In this document: one piece after another, positions 45,640-54,368 of the stretch
Layout: each line of letters starts with the position of its first letter
Position numbering within the stretch: position 1 is the first letter of the stretch
Assembly: GCF_014208035.1 (NCBI RefSeq)
Contig: NZ_JACHMK010000001.1
Span: forward strand, 1,612,001 to 1,676,000
Source of the DNA: Schaalia hyovaginalis
Lineage (GTDB): Bacteria > Actinomycetota > Actinomycetes > Actinomycetales > Actinomycetaceae
Direction of reading: 5' to 3'
DNA length: 64,000 nucleotides
Position numbers and translations under genes: made by a program
Notes under the pieces: generated by a model
Told to the model about the DNA's origin: nothing
The model's database searches: none
What the model saw: the letters and a program-made list of their open reading frames with translations, nothing else

Positions 45640-46596
45640 ATGGAGGCCATGACCCGACCCGTCGACGTTCCCCTGATCTCGACTGAGCCCGTCGCCTCAG
45701 TCCTGCGGATCCTCGCGCTCCACGAAAGCGGGGAGGACGCCTTCACCGGCCGTTCGCTCCCCCAGGTGCGCCGCGTCTACGGAGGCCAGGTGATCGCCCA
45801 GGCTCTGCTCGCAGCGGCCGCGACGGTCGACGCCGCCCGCCTCCCCCACTCATTCCACGCCTACTTCATGCGCGGCGGCGACCCTTCGGCGCCCTTCACC
45901 CTGAAGGTCGACCGTCTCCGCGACGGCCGCTCCTTCTCCTCGCGCCGCGTGATCTGCTCCCAGGACGATGCGGAGATCCTCGCCCTCCAAGCCTCCTATG
46001 AGGGACCCGAGGAGGGCCTCGTCTTCACTTCGCCCGCGCCGCCGGTCCCCGCTCCCGAGCATCTGGAGTCCGCCATCGAGATCTTCCGGGCCATCGATCA
46101 TCCCGTCGGCCGCTTCCTCGGGAAGACGACGGCCTTCGACGTGCGCCACGTCCAGCAATCCCTCTACACGAAGCCCGATCCGGCGCGCTCGAGCACTCAG
46201 CAGCTGTGGATGAAGCCCCGGGCCGTGATCCCGGGGGCCGCCGGTCAGCACCTTCACCGCGCGCTGCTGGCCTATGTGATCGACCAGATCATGTTCGAAC
46301 CGGCGATGCGCGTGCTCGGCCTGTCCTGGATGACGCCGGGAATGTCCGCGGCGTCCCTCGACCACGCGATGTGGTTCCACCGCGATCTCGACATCAACGA
46401 CTGGCTCCTCTTCGACGGCGAGTGCTCCAATGTGAACAACGGTCGCACCCTGTGCCGTTGCAGGGTCTTCACCCGCGAGGGCGTTCTCCTCGCAGAGGCC
46501 GAGCAGCAGGGGATGCTGCGGGTGCCGGGCGAGGGCCAGCGTGGCTCGGGGCGCTGGGGCTTCGGGGTGGACCAGCTGCGAGGCTCGCGGGGCTGA
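45640..46596 (+). CDS. tesB: Acyl-CoA thioesterase II (TesB family)
   Basis: 318-residue double hot-dog thioesterase that hydrolyses acyl-CoA to free acid and CoA. It has RRVYGGQVIAQALLAAA, the HSFHAYFMRGGD motif, SFSSRRVICSQ, and the C-terminal LDHAMWFHRDLDINDWLLFD. The start may be ATG 45640 or ATG 45649; the ribosome site signals do not decide between them. Confidence 0.93.
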   Translation: MEAMTRPVDVPLISTEPVASVLRILALHESGEDAFTGRSLPQVRRVYGGQVIAQALLAAAATVDAARLPHSFHAYFMRGGDPSAPFTLKVDRLRDGRSFSSRRVICSQDDAEILALQASYEGPEEGLVFTSPAPPVPAPEHLESAIEIFRAIDHPVGRFLGKTTAFDVRHVQQSLYTKPDPARSSTQQLWMKPRAVIPGAAGQHLHRALLAYVIDQIMFEPAMRVLGLSWMTPGMSAASLDHAMWFHRDLDINDWLLFDGECSNVNNGRTLCRCRVFTREGVLLAEAEQQGMLRVPGEGQRGSGRWGFGVDQLRGSRG

Positions 46597-46676
46597 GGTC
46601 CCCTGCGCGCCCGGGGTCCCCGTCGCCGCCTCCGGCGCCGATTCACGAGGGCGCGGCCGGGCGCCGGATGCGCCGA

Positions 46677-46708
46677 AGGGCCGCGACCCCCTGAAGAGTC
46701 GCGGCCCT
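46677..46708. terminator. Terminator shared by tesB and ettA
   Basis: Stem AGGGCCGCGAC (46677-46687) / GTCGCGGCCCT (46698-46708) with a 10-base loop. It lies between convergent genes. It is now 286 bases from the ettA stop because tandem repeats lie in between. Confidence 0.7.
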
Positions 46709-46719
46709 CAAGCCGTCCT

Positions 46720-47006
46720 CGAAACGCAAGCGCTTCGGCGTCTCGGCTCAGTCGCGCGTATTCGGGCCCAGCCCTACGGCGCGCCTCCATCGCCTCGCGC
46801 TCGAAACGCAAGCGCTTCGGCGTCTCGGCTCAGTCGCGCGTATTCGGGCCCAGCCCTACGGCGCGCCTCCATCGCCTCGCGCTCGAAACGCAAGCGCTTC
46901 GGCGTCTCGGCTCAGTCGCGCGTATTCGGGCCCAGCCCTACGGCGCGCCTCCATCGCCTCGCGCTCGAAACGCAAGCGCTTCGGCGTCTCGGCTCAGTCG
47001 CGCGTG
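46720..47006. repeat. 82-bp tandem repeat, about 3.5 copies, overlapping the 3' end of ettA
   Basis: Units begin at 46720, 46802, 46884 and 46966, exactly 82 bases apart, each starting CGAAACGCAAGCGCTTCGGC. The first three are complete and look identical. The fourth is 41 bases long and runs into the ettA coding end. Each unit carries the last 12 bases of ettA including its stop codon (ACGCGCGACTGA on the minus strand), followed by the gene's trailer. The element therefore looks like repeated copying of the ettA 3' end by slippage or recombination. No spacers, so it is not a CRISPR array. Confidence 0.92.
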
Positions 47007-48676
47007 AGCTTGCGGTGGGTGACGCGGTGCGGATTGGCGGCATCGGCGCCCAGGCGCTCGATCTTGTTCTTCTCGTAGGACTCGAAGTTGCCCTCGTACC
47101 AGTACCACTGGGCGGGATCCTCCTCGGTGCCCTCCCACGCGAGGATGTGGGTAGCGACGCGGTCGAGGAACCACCGGTCGTGGGTGACGACGACGGCGCA
47201 GCCCGGGAACTGGAGGAGCGCGTTCTCCAAGGATCCGAGGGTCTCGACATCGAGGTCGTTCGTCGGCTCGTCGAGGAGCAGCAGGTTGCCGCCCTGCTTG
47301 AGGGTGAGCGCGAGATTGAGACGGTTGCGCTCGCCGCCCGACAGGACGCCCGCGGGCTTCTGCTGATCCGGGCCCTTGAACCCGAAGGCGGAGACATAGG
47401 CGCGCGAAGGCATCTCGACATTGCCGACCTGGATGTAGTCGAGGCCGTCGGAGACGACCTGCCACAGCGTCTTCTCCGGATCGATCCCCGCGCGATTCTG
47501 ATCGACGTAGGAGATCTTCACGGTCTCGCCGATCGTGAGCTCGCCGCCGTCGAGGGGCTCGAGGCCGACGATCGTCTTGAAGAGCGTCGTCTTGCCGACG
47601 CCGTTCGGGCCGATGACGCCGACGATGCCGTTGCGCGGCAGCGAGAAGGAGAGGCCGTCGATGAGGGTGCGGTCCCCGAATCCCTTCTTCAGGTCCTTCG
47701 CCTCGATGACGACCGAGCCCAGGCGCGGGCCCGGCGGGATCTGGATCTCCTCGAAGTCGAGCTTGCGCGTGCGCTCGGCCTCGGCCGCCATCTCCTCGTA
47801 GCGCTCGAGTCGCGCCTTCGACTTCGCTTGACGGCCCTTCGGGTTCGAACGGACCCACTCGAGCTCCTCCTTGAGGCGCTTCGCGAGCTTGGCGTCCTTC
47901 TGGCCCTGGACCTGGAGGCGCTTCTCCTTGGTCTCGAGGTAGGTCGAGTAGTTGCCCTCGTAGGGGTAGAGGTGACCTCGGTCGACCTCGGCGATCCACC
48001 CGGCGACGTGGTCGAGGAAGTAGCGGTCGTGGGTGACGGCGATGACGGCGCCCGCGTAAGTCGACAGGTGCTTCTCGAGCCAGAGCACGGACTCGGCGTC
48101 GAGGTGGTTCGTCGGCTCGTCGAGGAGGAGCAGATCGGGCGCCTCGATGAGGAGGCGGCACAGGGCCACGCGGCGTCTCTCGCCACCGGAGAGAACGGAG
48201 ACGGGCTGGTCGGCGGGCGGGCAGCGCAGCGCGTCCATCGCCTGCTCGAGCTGGGAGTCGATGTCCCAGGCGTTCGCCGCGTCCAATGCGTCCTGGAGCT
48301 TGCCCATCTCGTCCATCAGGGCGTCGAAATCGGCATCCGGGCTCGCCATCTCTGCGGAGATCTCATTGAAGCGCTCGAGCTTGGAGAAGATGTCGGCCGC
48401 GCCCAGGCGGACGTTCTCGATCACGGTCTTCGAGTCGTCGAGCTTCGGCTCCTGCTCGAGGATGCCGACCGTGTAACCGGCGGTGAGGCGCGCCTCGCCG
48501 TTGCTCGGCTCATCGAGCCCGGCCATGATCTTCAGGATCGACGATTTGCCCGCGCCGTTCGGACCGACCATGCCGATCTTCGCGCCCGGGAAGAAGGACA
48601 TGCTGACGTCGTCGAGGATCACCTTGTCCCCGTGCGCCTTGCGAGCCTTGATCATCTGGTAGATGTACTCAGCCAC
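46994..48676 (-). CDS. ettA: Energy-dependent translational throttle protein EttA (ABC-F)
   Basis: 560-residue ABC-F ATPase that binds the ribosome E site and couples translation to the ATP/ADP ratio. Two ABC domains: first P-loop GPNGAGKSSILK with signature VSVLSGGERRRVALCRLL and Walker B LLLDEPTNHLDAES; second P-loop GPNGVGKTTLFK with signature LSGGERNRLNLAL and LLLDEPTNDLD. The linker and arm motifs typical of EttA (KGRQAKSKARLERYEEM) are present. GTG 48676 starts MAEYIYQM, the EttA start. Its last four codons are within the 82-bp tandem repeat. Confidence 0.96.
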   Translation of the reverse strand: MAEYIYQMIKARKAHGDKVILDDVSMSFFPGAKIGMVGPNGAGKSSILKIMAGLDEPSNGEARLTAGYTVGILEQEPKLDDSKTVIENVRLGAADIFSKLERFNEISAEMASPDADFDALMDEMGKLQDALDAANAWDIDSQLEQAMDALRCPPADQPVSVLSGGERRRVALCRLLIEAPDLLLLDEPTNHLDAESVLWLEKHLSTYAGAVIAVTHDRYFLDHVAGWIAEVDRGHLYPYEGNYSTYLETKEKRLQVQGQKDAKLAKRLKEELEWVRSNPKGRQAKSKARLERYEEMAAEAERTRKLDFEEIQIPPGPRLGSVVIEAKDLKKGFGDRTLIDGLSFSLPRNGIVGVIGPNGVGKTTLFKTIVGLEPLDGGELTIGETVKISYVDQNRAGIDPEKTLWQVVSDGLDYIQVGNVEMPSRAYVSAFGFKGPDQQKPAGVLSGGERNRLNLALTLKQGGNLLLLDEPTNDLDVETLGSLENALLQFPGCAVVVTHDRWFLDRVATHILAWEGTEEDPAQWYWYEGNFESYEKNKIERLGADAANPHRVTHRKLTRD

Positions 48677-48795
48677 TGTTCTCCATCCGAAGTGGTGGGG
48701 TGGGCAGCATCGCTGCCGAGGTCGCCTCCATGCTAGGCCACGCCCCGCCCTTTCGAGCCCCTCACGGGCCCGACGAAGGCGTGGGCGTGGACACG

Positions 48796-49431
48796 TCACA
48801 CCCTCCGATGCCCGAAGACGCCCGGGTTGTCGGCGCCGTATGCGTCCTCGTCCCCTTCGGGGCGGGTCTCCCCGTCCCGCACGATGCGCCTTTCGGCCTC
48901 CACTTCGTCCTCGTAGACGTCGTCCTCCCCCATTTCGGCCTCCTCCCGCAGTTCCTCGCCGAGGGCGAGGGGCACCTGCGCCGCGGGGGCGCTTCCCTCC
49001 CCGTGCTCCGTCTGGAGCGCCGGAGCGGAGGAGGCGATCGACGTCTCCCGGGAGACGTCCGGGATCTCGATCCTCGGTGCGCGCGCGTAGGCGGCGCGCC
49101 CGTTCGCCAGGTCATGCCCGATCGACTGCGCGGTGATGACGAGCTCGGCGTGCCTTTCGCCGTTCTTGTCGATCCAGGCATTGGCGGTCGGGCGGCCGAC
49201 GACAATCACGGGTTCGCCCTTCTTGATCGAATGCAGGGCGTTGTCGGCCAATCGGTCCCAGGCCCTCACCGAATACCAGTGCGTGCGCCCCTGCACGAGC
49301 TCGCCGTTCGAGGCGGCGAACCAGTTCGTGACCGCGAGCCTGAACCTCGTCGTCACCTGTCCGCTCGCCGTCTTGTGCGCGGCGAGTTCGGTGCCTACCC
49401 TGCCCCGCAGGGTGATCGTTGTATCGCTCAT
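48796..49431 (-). CDS. ssb: Single-stranded DNA-binding protein (SSB family)
   Basis: 211 residues with an N-terminal OB fold (MSDTTITLRGRVG, TTRFRLAVTNWF, RTHWYSVRAWDRLADNALHS, VGRPTANAWIDKNGE) and a long acidic, disordered tail. The C-terminus ends GHRRV rather than the acidic DDDIPF-type tip, so this is more likely an accessory SSB paralogue than the replicative one. ATG 49431 has AAGGAGG 4 bases upstream. Confidence 0.9.
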   Translation of the reverse strand: MSDTTITLRGRVGTELAAHKTASGQVTTRFRLAVTNWFAASNGELVQGRTHWYSVRAWDRLADNALHSIKKGEPVIVVGRPTANAWIDKNGERHAELVITAQSIGHDLANGRAAYARAPRIEIPDVSRETSIASSAPALQTEHGEGSAPAAQVPLALGEELREEAEMGEDDVYEDEVEAERRIVRDGETRPEGDEDAYGADNPGVFGHRRV

Positions 49432-49557
49432 AGCTCCTCCTTCAGTCGCCGGCCTCTTCGCCGGTGAGAGCAGGATGGACCGGCGGCGCCCTTCGCGCTT
49501 CAAGGCTCAGGGGGAGCTGTGGACGCCGGGGCCGGGACTCGCGCTGTGGATGCTCTT

Positions 49558-49585
49558 CGGGGCGCGGACTCCAGTCCGCGCCCCG
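49558..49585 (-). terminator. Terminator after orn
   Basis: Stem CGGGGCGCGGACT / AGTCCGCGCCCCG with a minimal loop, 22 bases past the orn stop on the minus strand. Confidence 0.75.
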
Positions 49586-49607
49586 AGCGCGGGTGAAGCG
49601 CCCGTCC

Positions 49608-50240
49608 TCAGTCCCGGGCCCCCAGAGCGGGGATGTCGAGGGCGAGCGCGTCCTGACGAGCGGCATCGGCCTGCGCCTTGGTGACGGGTTCGGCCGGGAA
49701 GAGGACCCGACGGTAGTACTCGAGCTCCTGGATGGACTCGAGGATGTCCGCGAGCGCCCTGTGGCCCCCGTGCTTGGCGGGAGCGCCCTCGAAGGCCTTC
49801 CGGTGCCAGCGCCGGGCCAGTTCCTTGATCGTCGACACGTCGACGATCCGGTAGTGGAGGTGGTTGATGACCTCGGGCATGTTGGCCTCGAGGAAGGCCT
49901 TGTCGGTCCCCACGGAGTTCCCGGCGAGCAGGGCCTTGCCCTCCTGGGGGACGTGGCCGCGGATGTAGGCCATGACCTTCTGAGTCGCTTCGGCCATGGT
50001 CAGGCCCTCGGCGAGATCGTCGAGCAGCCCGGAGGAGGTGTGCATGTTGCGCACGAAGTCGTTCATGTGATCGAGCGCCGACTGAGGGGGGGCGATGAGC
50101 ACATCGATCCCTTTGTCCACGACGTTGAGATCCGAATCCGTGATGACGACCGCCACCTCGATTAGCGCGTCCTCACGGATGTCGAGTCCGGTCATTTCGC
50201 AGTCGATCCATACGAGCGGATCCTTGAGCTTGGAAGTCAT
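49608..50240 (-). CDS. orn: Oligoribonuclease
   Basis: 210-residue DEDDh 3'-5' exonuclease that degrades 2- to 5-mer RNA, including the pGpG linear dinucleotide. It has the Exo I motif LVWIDCEMTGLDI, Exo II in LLAGNSVGTDKAFLEANMP, YRIVDVSTIKEL and Exo III with the catalytic His in KHGGHRALADILESI. The start is well placed. Divergent from ilvA. Confidence 0.97.
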   Translation of the reverse strand: MTSKLKDPLVWIDCEMTGLDIREDALIEVAVVITDSDLNVVDKGIDVLIAPPQSALDHMNDFVRNMHTSSGLLDDLAEGLTMAEATQKVMAYIRGHVPQEGKALLAGNSVGTDKAFLEANMPEVINHLHYRIVDVSTIKELARRWHRKAFEGAPAKHGGHRALADILESIQELEYYRRVLFPAEPVTKAQADAARQDALALDIPALGARD

Positions 50241-50323
50241 TGCTTCAGTTTAAGGCGTGCGCATTAGACTTCCCCTCATCGAGGAGTCACGAGGGTGACG
50301 GCTTTAATCGGGGAGATCAGCAG

Positions 50324-51625
50324 ATGGGCGATCAGGAGAGGCGAATGACGAGACCGGGACCGGCACCGGCGGACATCGAGGCCGCCGCGTCGATCCTTTC
50401 GGGGGTCGTCCGCCGTACCGCCCTCGCCCGGTCAGAACGCCTGTCGGATGAGACGGGCGTCGAGGTCCTCTTGAAGCGCGAGGACTCGCAGAAGTGCCGG
50501 TCCTTCAAGGTGCGCGGCGCCTATGCGCGCATGGCCGCCCTCACGCCCGCTGAACGTGAACGCGGCGTGGTGTGCGCGTCGGCGGGCAATCATGCGCAGG
50601 GGGTGGCCTACGCCTGCGCGCATCTGGGCGTGCGCGGAACGATCTACCTGCCGTCCAATACGCCCCGGCAGAAGCGTGATCGGATCCGCGTCATCGGCGG
50701 CGACTGGGTCGAGCAGGTCATCGTCGACGGCACCTTCGATCGCGCCAACGCCCTCGCGCAGGAGACCGCCCGAGCGACCGGGCGCGTCTACGTCCATCCT
50801 TACGACGATCCGGTGACGATCGCGGGCCAGGGCACGATCGGCGTGGAGCTGCTCGAGCAGATGCCCGCGGGCACCGCGGCGATCCTCGTACCGGTGGGGG
50901 GCGGCGGCCTCCTCGCGGGCGTGGCGACGTGGGTGAAGCACATGCGCCCGGAGGTCAAGGTCATCGGCGTCGAGCCGGAGGGCGCCGCCTCCATGCGGGC
51001 CGCCCTCGACGCGGGCCGTCCGGTCGATCTGGATTCGGTCGATCCTTTCGTCGATGGCACTGCGGTCGGTCGCGCGGGAGCGCTCGCCTTCGAGGCCGCC
51101 CGCCGATACGTCGATGACGTCCTCGTCATCTCCGAGGGCGCGGTGTGCACGGAGATGCTCGAGCTGTACCAGACCGACGGCGTGATCACCGAGCCCGCAG
51201 GGGCCCTCGCTTCGGCGGCGATCCACGAAAGGCTGTCGACTGCCGAGCAGCGCTTCGAGCTCCTCGGCTCGGCTGAAGGGGCATTGGTCGCCCTCGTCTC
51301 CGGGGGGAACAACGACCTCACGCGCTACGCGGAGGTCATGGAGCGCTCACTGCGCCACGAGGGGCTGCGCCACTACTTCCTCGTCACCTTCCCCCAACAG
51401 CCGGGCGCCCTGCGCATGTTCCTCGAAGAGGTTCTGGGGCCGAACGACGACATCGTCCACTTCGAGTACACGAAGAAGAACAACCGGGAATCCGGGCCCG
51501 CGCTCGTCGGCATCGATATCCAGGACAAGGCTGATATCGAGGGGCTGCGGAGGAGGATGGAGTCCTCCCCCCTGCACGTCGAAGAGCTCCTCGCCGATTC
51601 GGAGTTCTTCCGCCTCGTGATCTGA
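50324..51625 (+). CDS. ilvA: Threonine dehydratase
   Basis: PLP enzyme that deaminates threonine to 2-oxobutanoate. 433 residues from ATG 50324; ATG 50345 is equally good, both with AGGAG-like sites. The PLP lysine is in CRSFKVRGAYARM, the phosphate loop in VPVGGGGLLAG and CASAGNHAQGVAYA. A C-terminal ACT-like domain (HYFLVTFPQQPGALRMFLEE) suggests feedback control by isoleucine, so a biosynthetic rather than catabolic role is likely. Confidence 0.93.
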   Translation: MGDQERRMTRPGPAPADIEAAASILSGVVRRTALARSERLSDETGVEVLLKREDSQKCRSFKVRGAYARMAALTPAERERGVVCASAGNHAQGVAYACAHLGVRGTIYLPSNTPRQKRDRIRVIGGDWVEQVIVDGTFDRANALAQETARATGRVYVHPYDDPVTIAGQGTIGVELLEQMPAGTAAILVPVGGGGLLAGVATWVKHMRPEVKVIGVEPEGAASMRAALDAGRPVDLDSVDPFVDGTAVGRAGALAFEAARRYVDDVLVISEGAVCTEMLELYQTDGVITEPAGALASAAIHERLSTAEQRFELLGSAEGALVALVSGGNNDLTRYAEVMERSLRHEGLRHYFLVTFPQQPGALRMFLEEVLGPNDDIVHFEYTKKNNRESGPALVGIDIQDKADIEGLRRRMESSPLHVEELLADSEFFRLVI

Positions 51626-51663
51626 CCGGGCGCGCAGCCCCGGGCCCCTTCGGTCGCGGGCCC

Positions 51664-52095
51664 TCAGGCGGCGAGGGTGTGAAGGCGGCTCGTGCGGACG
51701 CGGACGCCCGAGGTCGTGTTGAAGCGGTAGCCCTCGCCCCTCACCGTCGACACGAGGTCCGGGGCGGCATCGATCTTCTTGCGCAGGCGACGGATGTGGG
51801 CGTCGACGGTGCGCGACTCGGGGCCGAGGTCCGAGCCCGACCAGACGGTGGCGAAGAGCTCCTCGCGCGAGACCGCGCGGTCGGCGTTGGCAGCGAGGTG
51901 GGCCAGGAGTTCGAATTCCTTGGTGCAGAGCTTCACGCGATCCCCGCGGATGACGAGGGAGCGCCGATCCAGATCGAGGTCCACGTGGGCCGGGGACAGG
52001 CTCAATCCGGCCAAGACGTCGAGGAAGTCTTCGAAGGACTGGGCGGGGGCGTCGTCGATATCAGACGAGGGCGCAGGGGTGTAGACGAGGGTCAT
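51664..52095 (-). CDS. Winged-helix (OmpR/PhoB-type) DNA-binding protein without receiver
   Basis: 143 residues, mostly one C-terminal winged helix: LDLDRRSLVIRGDRVKL, CTKEFELLAHLAANADRAVS, REELFATVW, and the recognition helix region RTVDAHIRRLRKKIDAAPDL with VSTVRGEGYRF. The receiver domain is absent; a short N-terminal acidic segment replaces it. The start is uncertain (ATG at 52095 or 52146). It is 38 bases past the convergent ilvA stop and divergent from the YheO-type operon. Targets unknown. Confidence 0.78.
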   Translation of the reverse strand: MTLVYTPAPSSDIDDAPAQSFEDFLDVLAGLSLSPAHVDLDLDRRSLVIRGDRVKLCTKEFELLAHLAANADRAVSREELFATVWSGSDLGPESRTVDAHIRRLRKKIDAAPDLVSTVRGEGYRFNTTSGVRVRTSRLHTLAA

Positions 52096-52389
52096 GATTC
52101 TGTATCCGATTCTTCGGCGCCGCATCGCCCGCATTGCGGGGGTCATCTCTTGGCGGCGGTGATCAACAGGGTCGGGAGCGTTGATCACATACACATTCGC
52201 GCACGCATGATGCGCCCCTGGGGGCAGCGCATCTCGTTCGCGAAGGTCGTCATGCACACGAGTATGGGGGGCTTCGAGGAATCGCGCCATTCGTGGACCG
52301 GATTCTGAGACATGGGAACAGGCGGCGCCCCTCCCCTCCTCTCGAAGCGCTGAAGATCGTGAAGACACGACCCGGATTTCAACAGTTTG

Positions 52390-52419
52390 TTGACACCGCG
52401 ACCTTCAATTCATTACGCT
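52390..52419 (+). promoter_or_regulatory. Promoter of the YheO-type regulator operon
   Basis: Consensus TTGACA (52390-52395), 18-base spacer, TACGCT (52414-52419), about 40 bases before the regulator start. The divergent gap from 52096 shows no other gene. Confidence 0.55.
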
Positions 52420-52458
52420 AAAAAACTAAAGAGAGTGGCACCCGAAGAAGGGAGCGTC

Positions 52459-53127
52459 ATGTCAGCGATCGATTCGCATCCGCCGAAGAACGAACAGCTC
52501 CTCGCAACACTTCAACAACTCGTTGAACCCCTCGCCGCAACACTGGTCGGCCCCTCGGAGGTCATCGTCCACGACCTCTCCTGCCTCCCGAATTCGATCA
52601 TCGCGATCAGCGGGGACGTGACAGGCCGCACGGTCGGAGACCCCGCGACCGACAAACTCCTCCACGCGGCGGTCGCCGGACGACTCGAAACGAGCATCGG
52701 ATACCGCACGACCTCCCCGACGGGCAAAAGGCTCCTGTCCACCACGATCATCCTTCGCGATGCGGAAGGAGCCCCCGCCGCCGCCCTGTGCATCAACCGG
52801 GACATCAGCGAATGGGAGCGGCTCCAGGCGCTCGCCACCGCCCTCGCAGGAGCCCCTACCCCCGCACTCCAGGAAGAGGCGGACGAAGAGGTCTTCGTCC
52901 GCGACGTCGACGAACTCGGAGCCCTCCTGCTCGCCCAGGCGGTCGCAGCCGCTCCCGTCCCCGTGGAGGACATGAAGAAGGAGCACAAGGTCGAGGTCGT
53001 CCGCCACCTTAGCGCAAGGGGCTTCTTCCTCCTGCGGGACGCCGCGGAGATGGCGGCCCAGGCGCTGCGATGCAGTCGATTCTCGATCTACAACTACCTG
53101 AACGAACTCGACGGAGACGAAGAATGA
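52459..53127 (+). CDS. YheO/DauR-type transcriptional regulator
   Basis: 222 residues: an N-terminal PAS-like YheO domain (LVEPLAATLVGPSEVIVHDL, SIGYRTTSPTGKRLLSTT, AAALCINRDISEWERLQ) and a C-terminal DauR helix-turn-helix (LSARGFFLLRDAAEMAAQAL, SRFSIYNYLNEL). Such proteins sense small metabolites and control adjacent amino acid genes. ATG 52459 has AAGGGAG upstream. The stop overlaps the next start (ATGA), so the three genes form one operon. Confidence 0.87.
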   Translation: MSAIDSHPPKNEQLLATLQQLVEPLAATLVGPSEVIVHDLSCLPNSIIAISGDVTGRTVGDPATDKLLHAAVAGRLETSIGYRTTSPTGKRLLSTTIILRDAEGAPAAALCINRDISEWERLQALATALAGAPTPALQEEADEEVFVRDVDELGALLLAQAVAAAPVPVEDMKKEHKVEVVRHLSARGFFLLRDAAEMAAQALRCSRFSIYNYLNELDGDEE

Positions 53128-54332
53128 CGACGGACGGATTCGACTTCCGCACCCCCGTCGACCGTTGGGACACCCACAGCGCGAAATGGGATCTCCTCGC
53201 AGCCCCTTACGGCCGCGACGCCGTGGCCCTGTCCGTCGCCGACATGGAATTCCGCACCGCCCCCGCCGTCATCGAGGCCGTTGAGAACGCCGCGAAGCTG
53301 GGGACGTACGGATACACGGAGGTCTTCGACGACTTCCGCCGGGCGGCCGCCGACTGGCAGCGTCGACGCCACGGATGGAACCCCGACCCCGACGACCTCG
53401 TCTTCTTCCCGCGGATCGTCCAATGCGTCGCGGCCCTCGCGAACTTCATCATCCCCGACAGGACCGGGAGGCGAGCACGGGTCGTCTCCTTCACGCCCGC
53501 GTATCACCCCCTCCTCGAAGTCTGCGAGCGGGCGGGCGCCTCCATCGAACTCGTCGAACTCCTCGACACGGCCTCGAAGGCGCGCATCGATTTCGACGCC
53601 CTCGAATCAGCGATGACCGGGGCCGATCTCCTCCTCCTGACGAACCCCCACAATCCGAGCGGCAGGGTGTGGAGCCGCCAGGAGCTCGAAAGGATCGCCG
53701 CGATCACGCGCCCGGGCGGCGCCCTCGTCCTCTCCGACGACATCCACGCGGACTTCACCCGCCCGGGCGGCGCCCCCTACACGCCCCTCGCCGACCTCGC
53801 CCCCGACCTGTGGGAGGCGGGCCGGATCCTCCAGTGCGCCTCCCCCGGCAAGACCTTCACCATCGCGGGACTGGAGGCGAGCGCGGTCTTCGCACACGGT
53901 CGGATCATCGACGAGCTCGAGAACGCGAAGCGCAGACTCGGGCTTCACAATCCGAATTACTTCGCGATTCCGGCGGCCATCGCCGCGTGGAAGCACGCGG
54001 AGCGATGGGTCGACGCCCTCAACGAGACGATCACCGAGAACATCCGGGCGGCACGGGCCCTCCTCGCCCTCGAACTGCCCGAAGCGAGGGTCGCCGATCC
54101 CGAAGGCACCTATCTCCTCTGGGTCGATGCGCGCGCCTACGCCCCCTCCGCCGCCCGCATCGAGGGGGCCTGCCGCGCCTCACGGGTCCTCGTGACACCG
54201 GGAGGGGAATTCGGCGAGGCCTTCGAGGGCTTCTTCCGGATCAACACGGCGATGCCCCTCGACCCCCTCCTCGAGGCCCTGCGCCGCTTCAGCCGCGCCC
54301 TCGCATCCCCCAGCACCGATCTCATCAACTGA
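53124..54332 (+). CDS. MalY/PatB-type cystathionine beta-lyase / C-S lyase
   Basis: 402-residue fold-type I PLP enzyme that cleaves C-S bonds in cystathionine or cysteine conjugates. It has SVADMEFRTAPAVIEA, the LLLTNPHNPSGRVWS motif, SDDIHADF, the PLP lysine in CASPGKTFTIAGLEAS, and the C-terminal RINTAMP. Start ATG 53124 overlaps the regulator stop. Followed 36 bases later by a transporter gene, so the operon probably takes up or exports a sulfur amino acid or its product. Confidence 0.9.
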   Translation: MTTDGFDFRTPVDRWDTHSAKWDLLAAPYGRDAVALSVADMEFRTAPAVIEAVENAAKLGTYGYTEVFDDFRRAAADWQRRRHGWNPDPDDLVFFPRIVQCVAALANFIIPDRTGRRARVVSFTPAYHPLLEVCERAGASIELVELLDTASKARIDFDALESAMTGADLLLLTNPHNPSGRVWSRQELERIAAITRPGGALVLSDDIHADFTRPGGAPYTPLADLAPDLWEAGRILQCASPGKTFTIAGLEASAVFAHGRIIDELENAKRRLGLHNPNYFAIPAAIAAWKHAERWVDALNETITENIRAARALLALELPEARVADPEGTYLLWVDARAYAPSAARIEGACRASRVLVTPGGEFGEAFEGFFRINTAMPLDPLLEALRRFSRALASPSTDLIN

Positions 54333-54368
54333 TCCCCCATCGACTACCCGACCAAGGAAAGGACGAAG

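Noticed and set aside
46720..47006. CRISPR-like array
   Set aside because: The units are directly joined 82-bp copies with no variable spacers and no cas genes nearby.
46541..48736. Plus-strand frame of 731 codons running through the tandem repeat and antisense to ettA
   Set aside because: No motif of its own; the repeat part is simply read in three frames because 82 is not a multiple of three.
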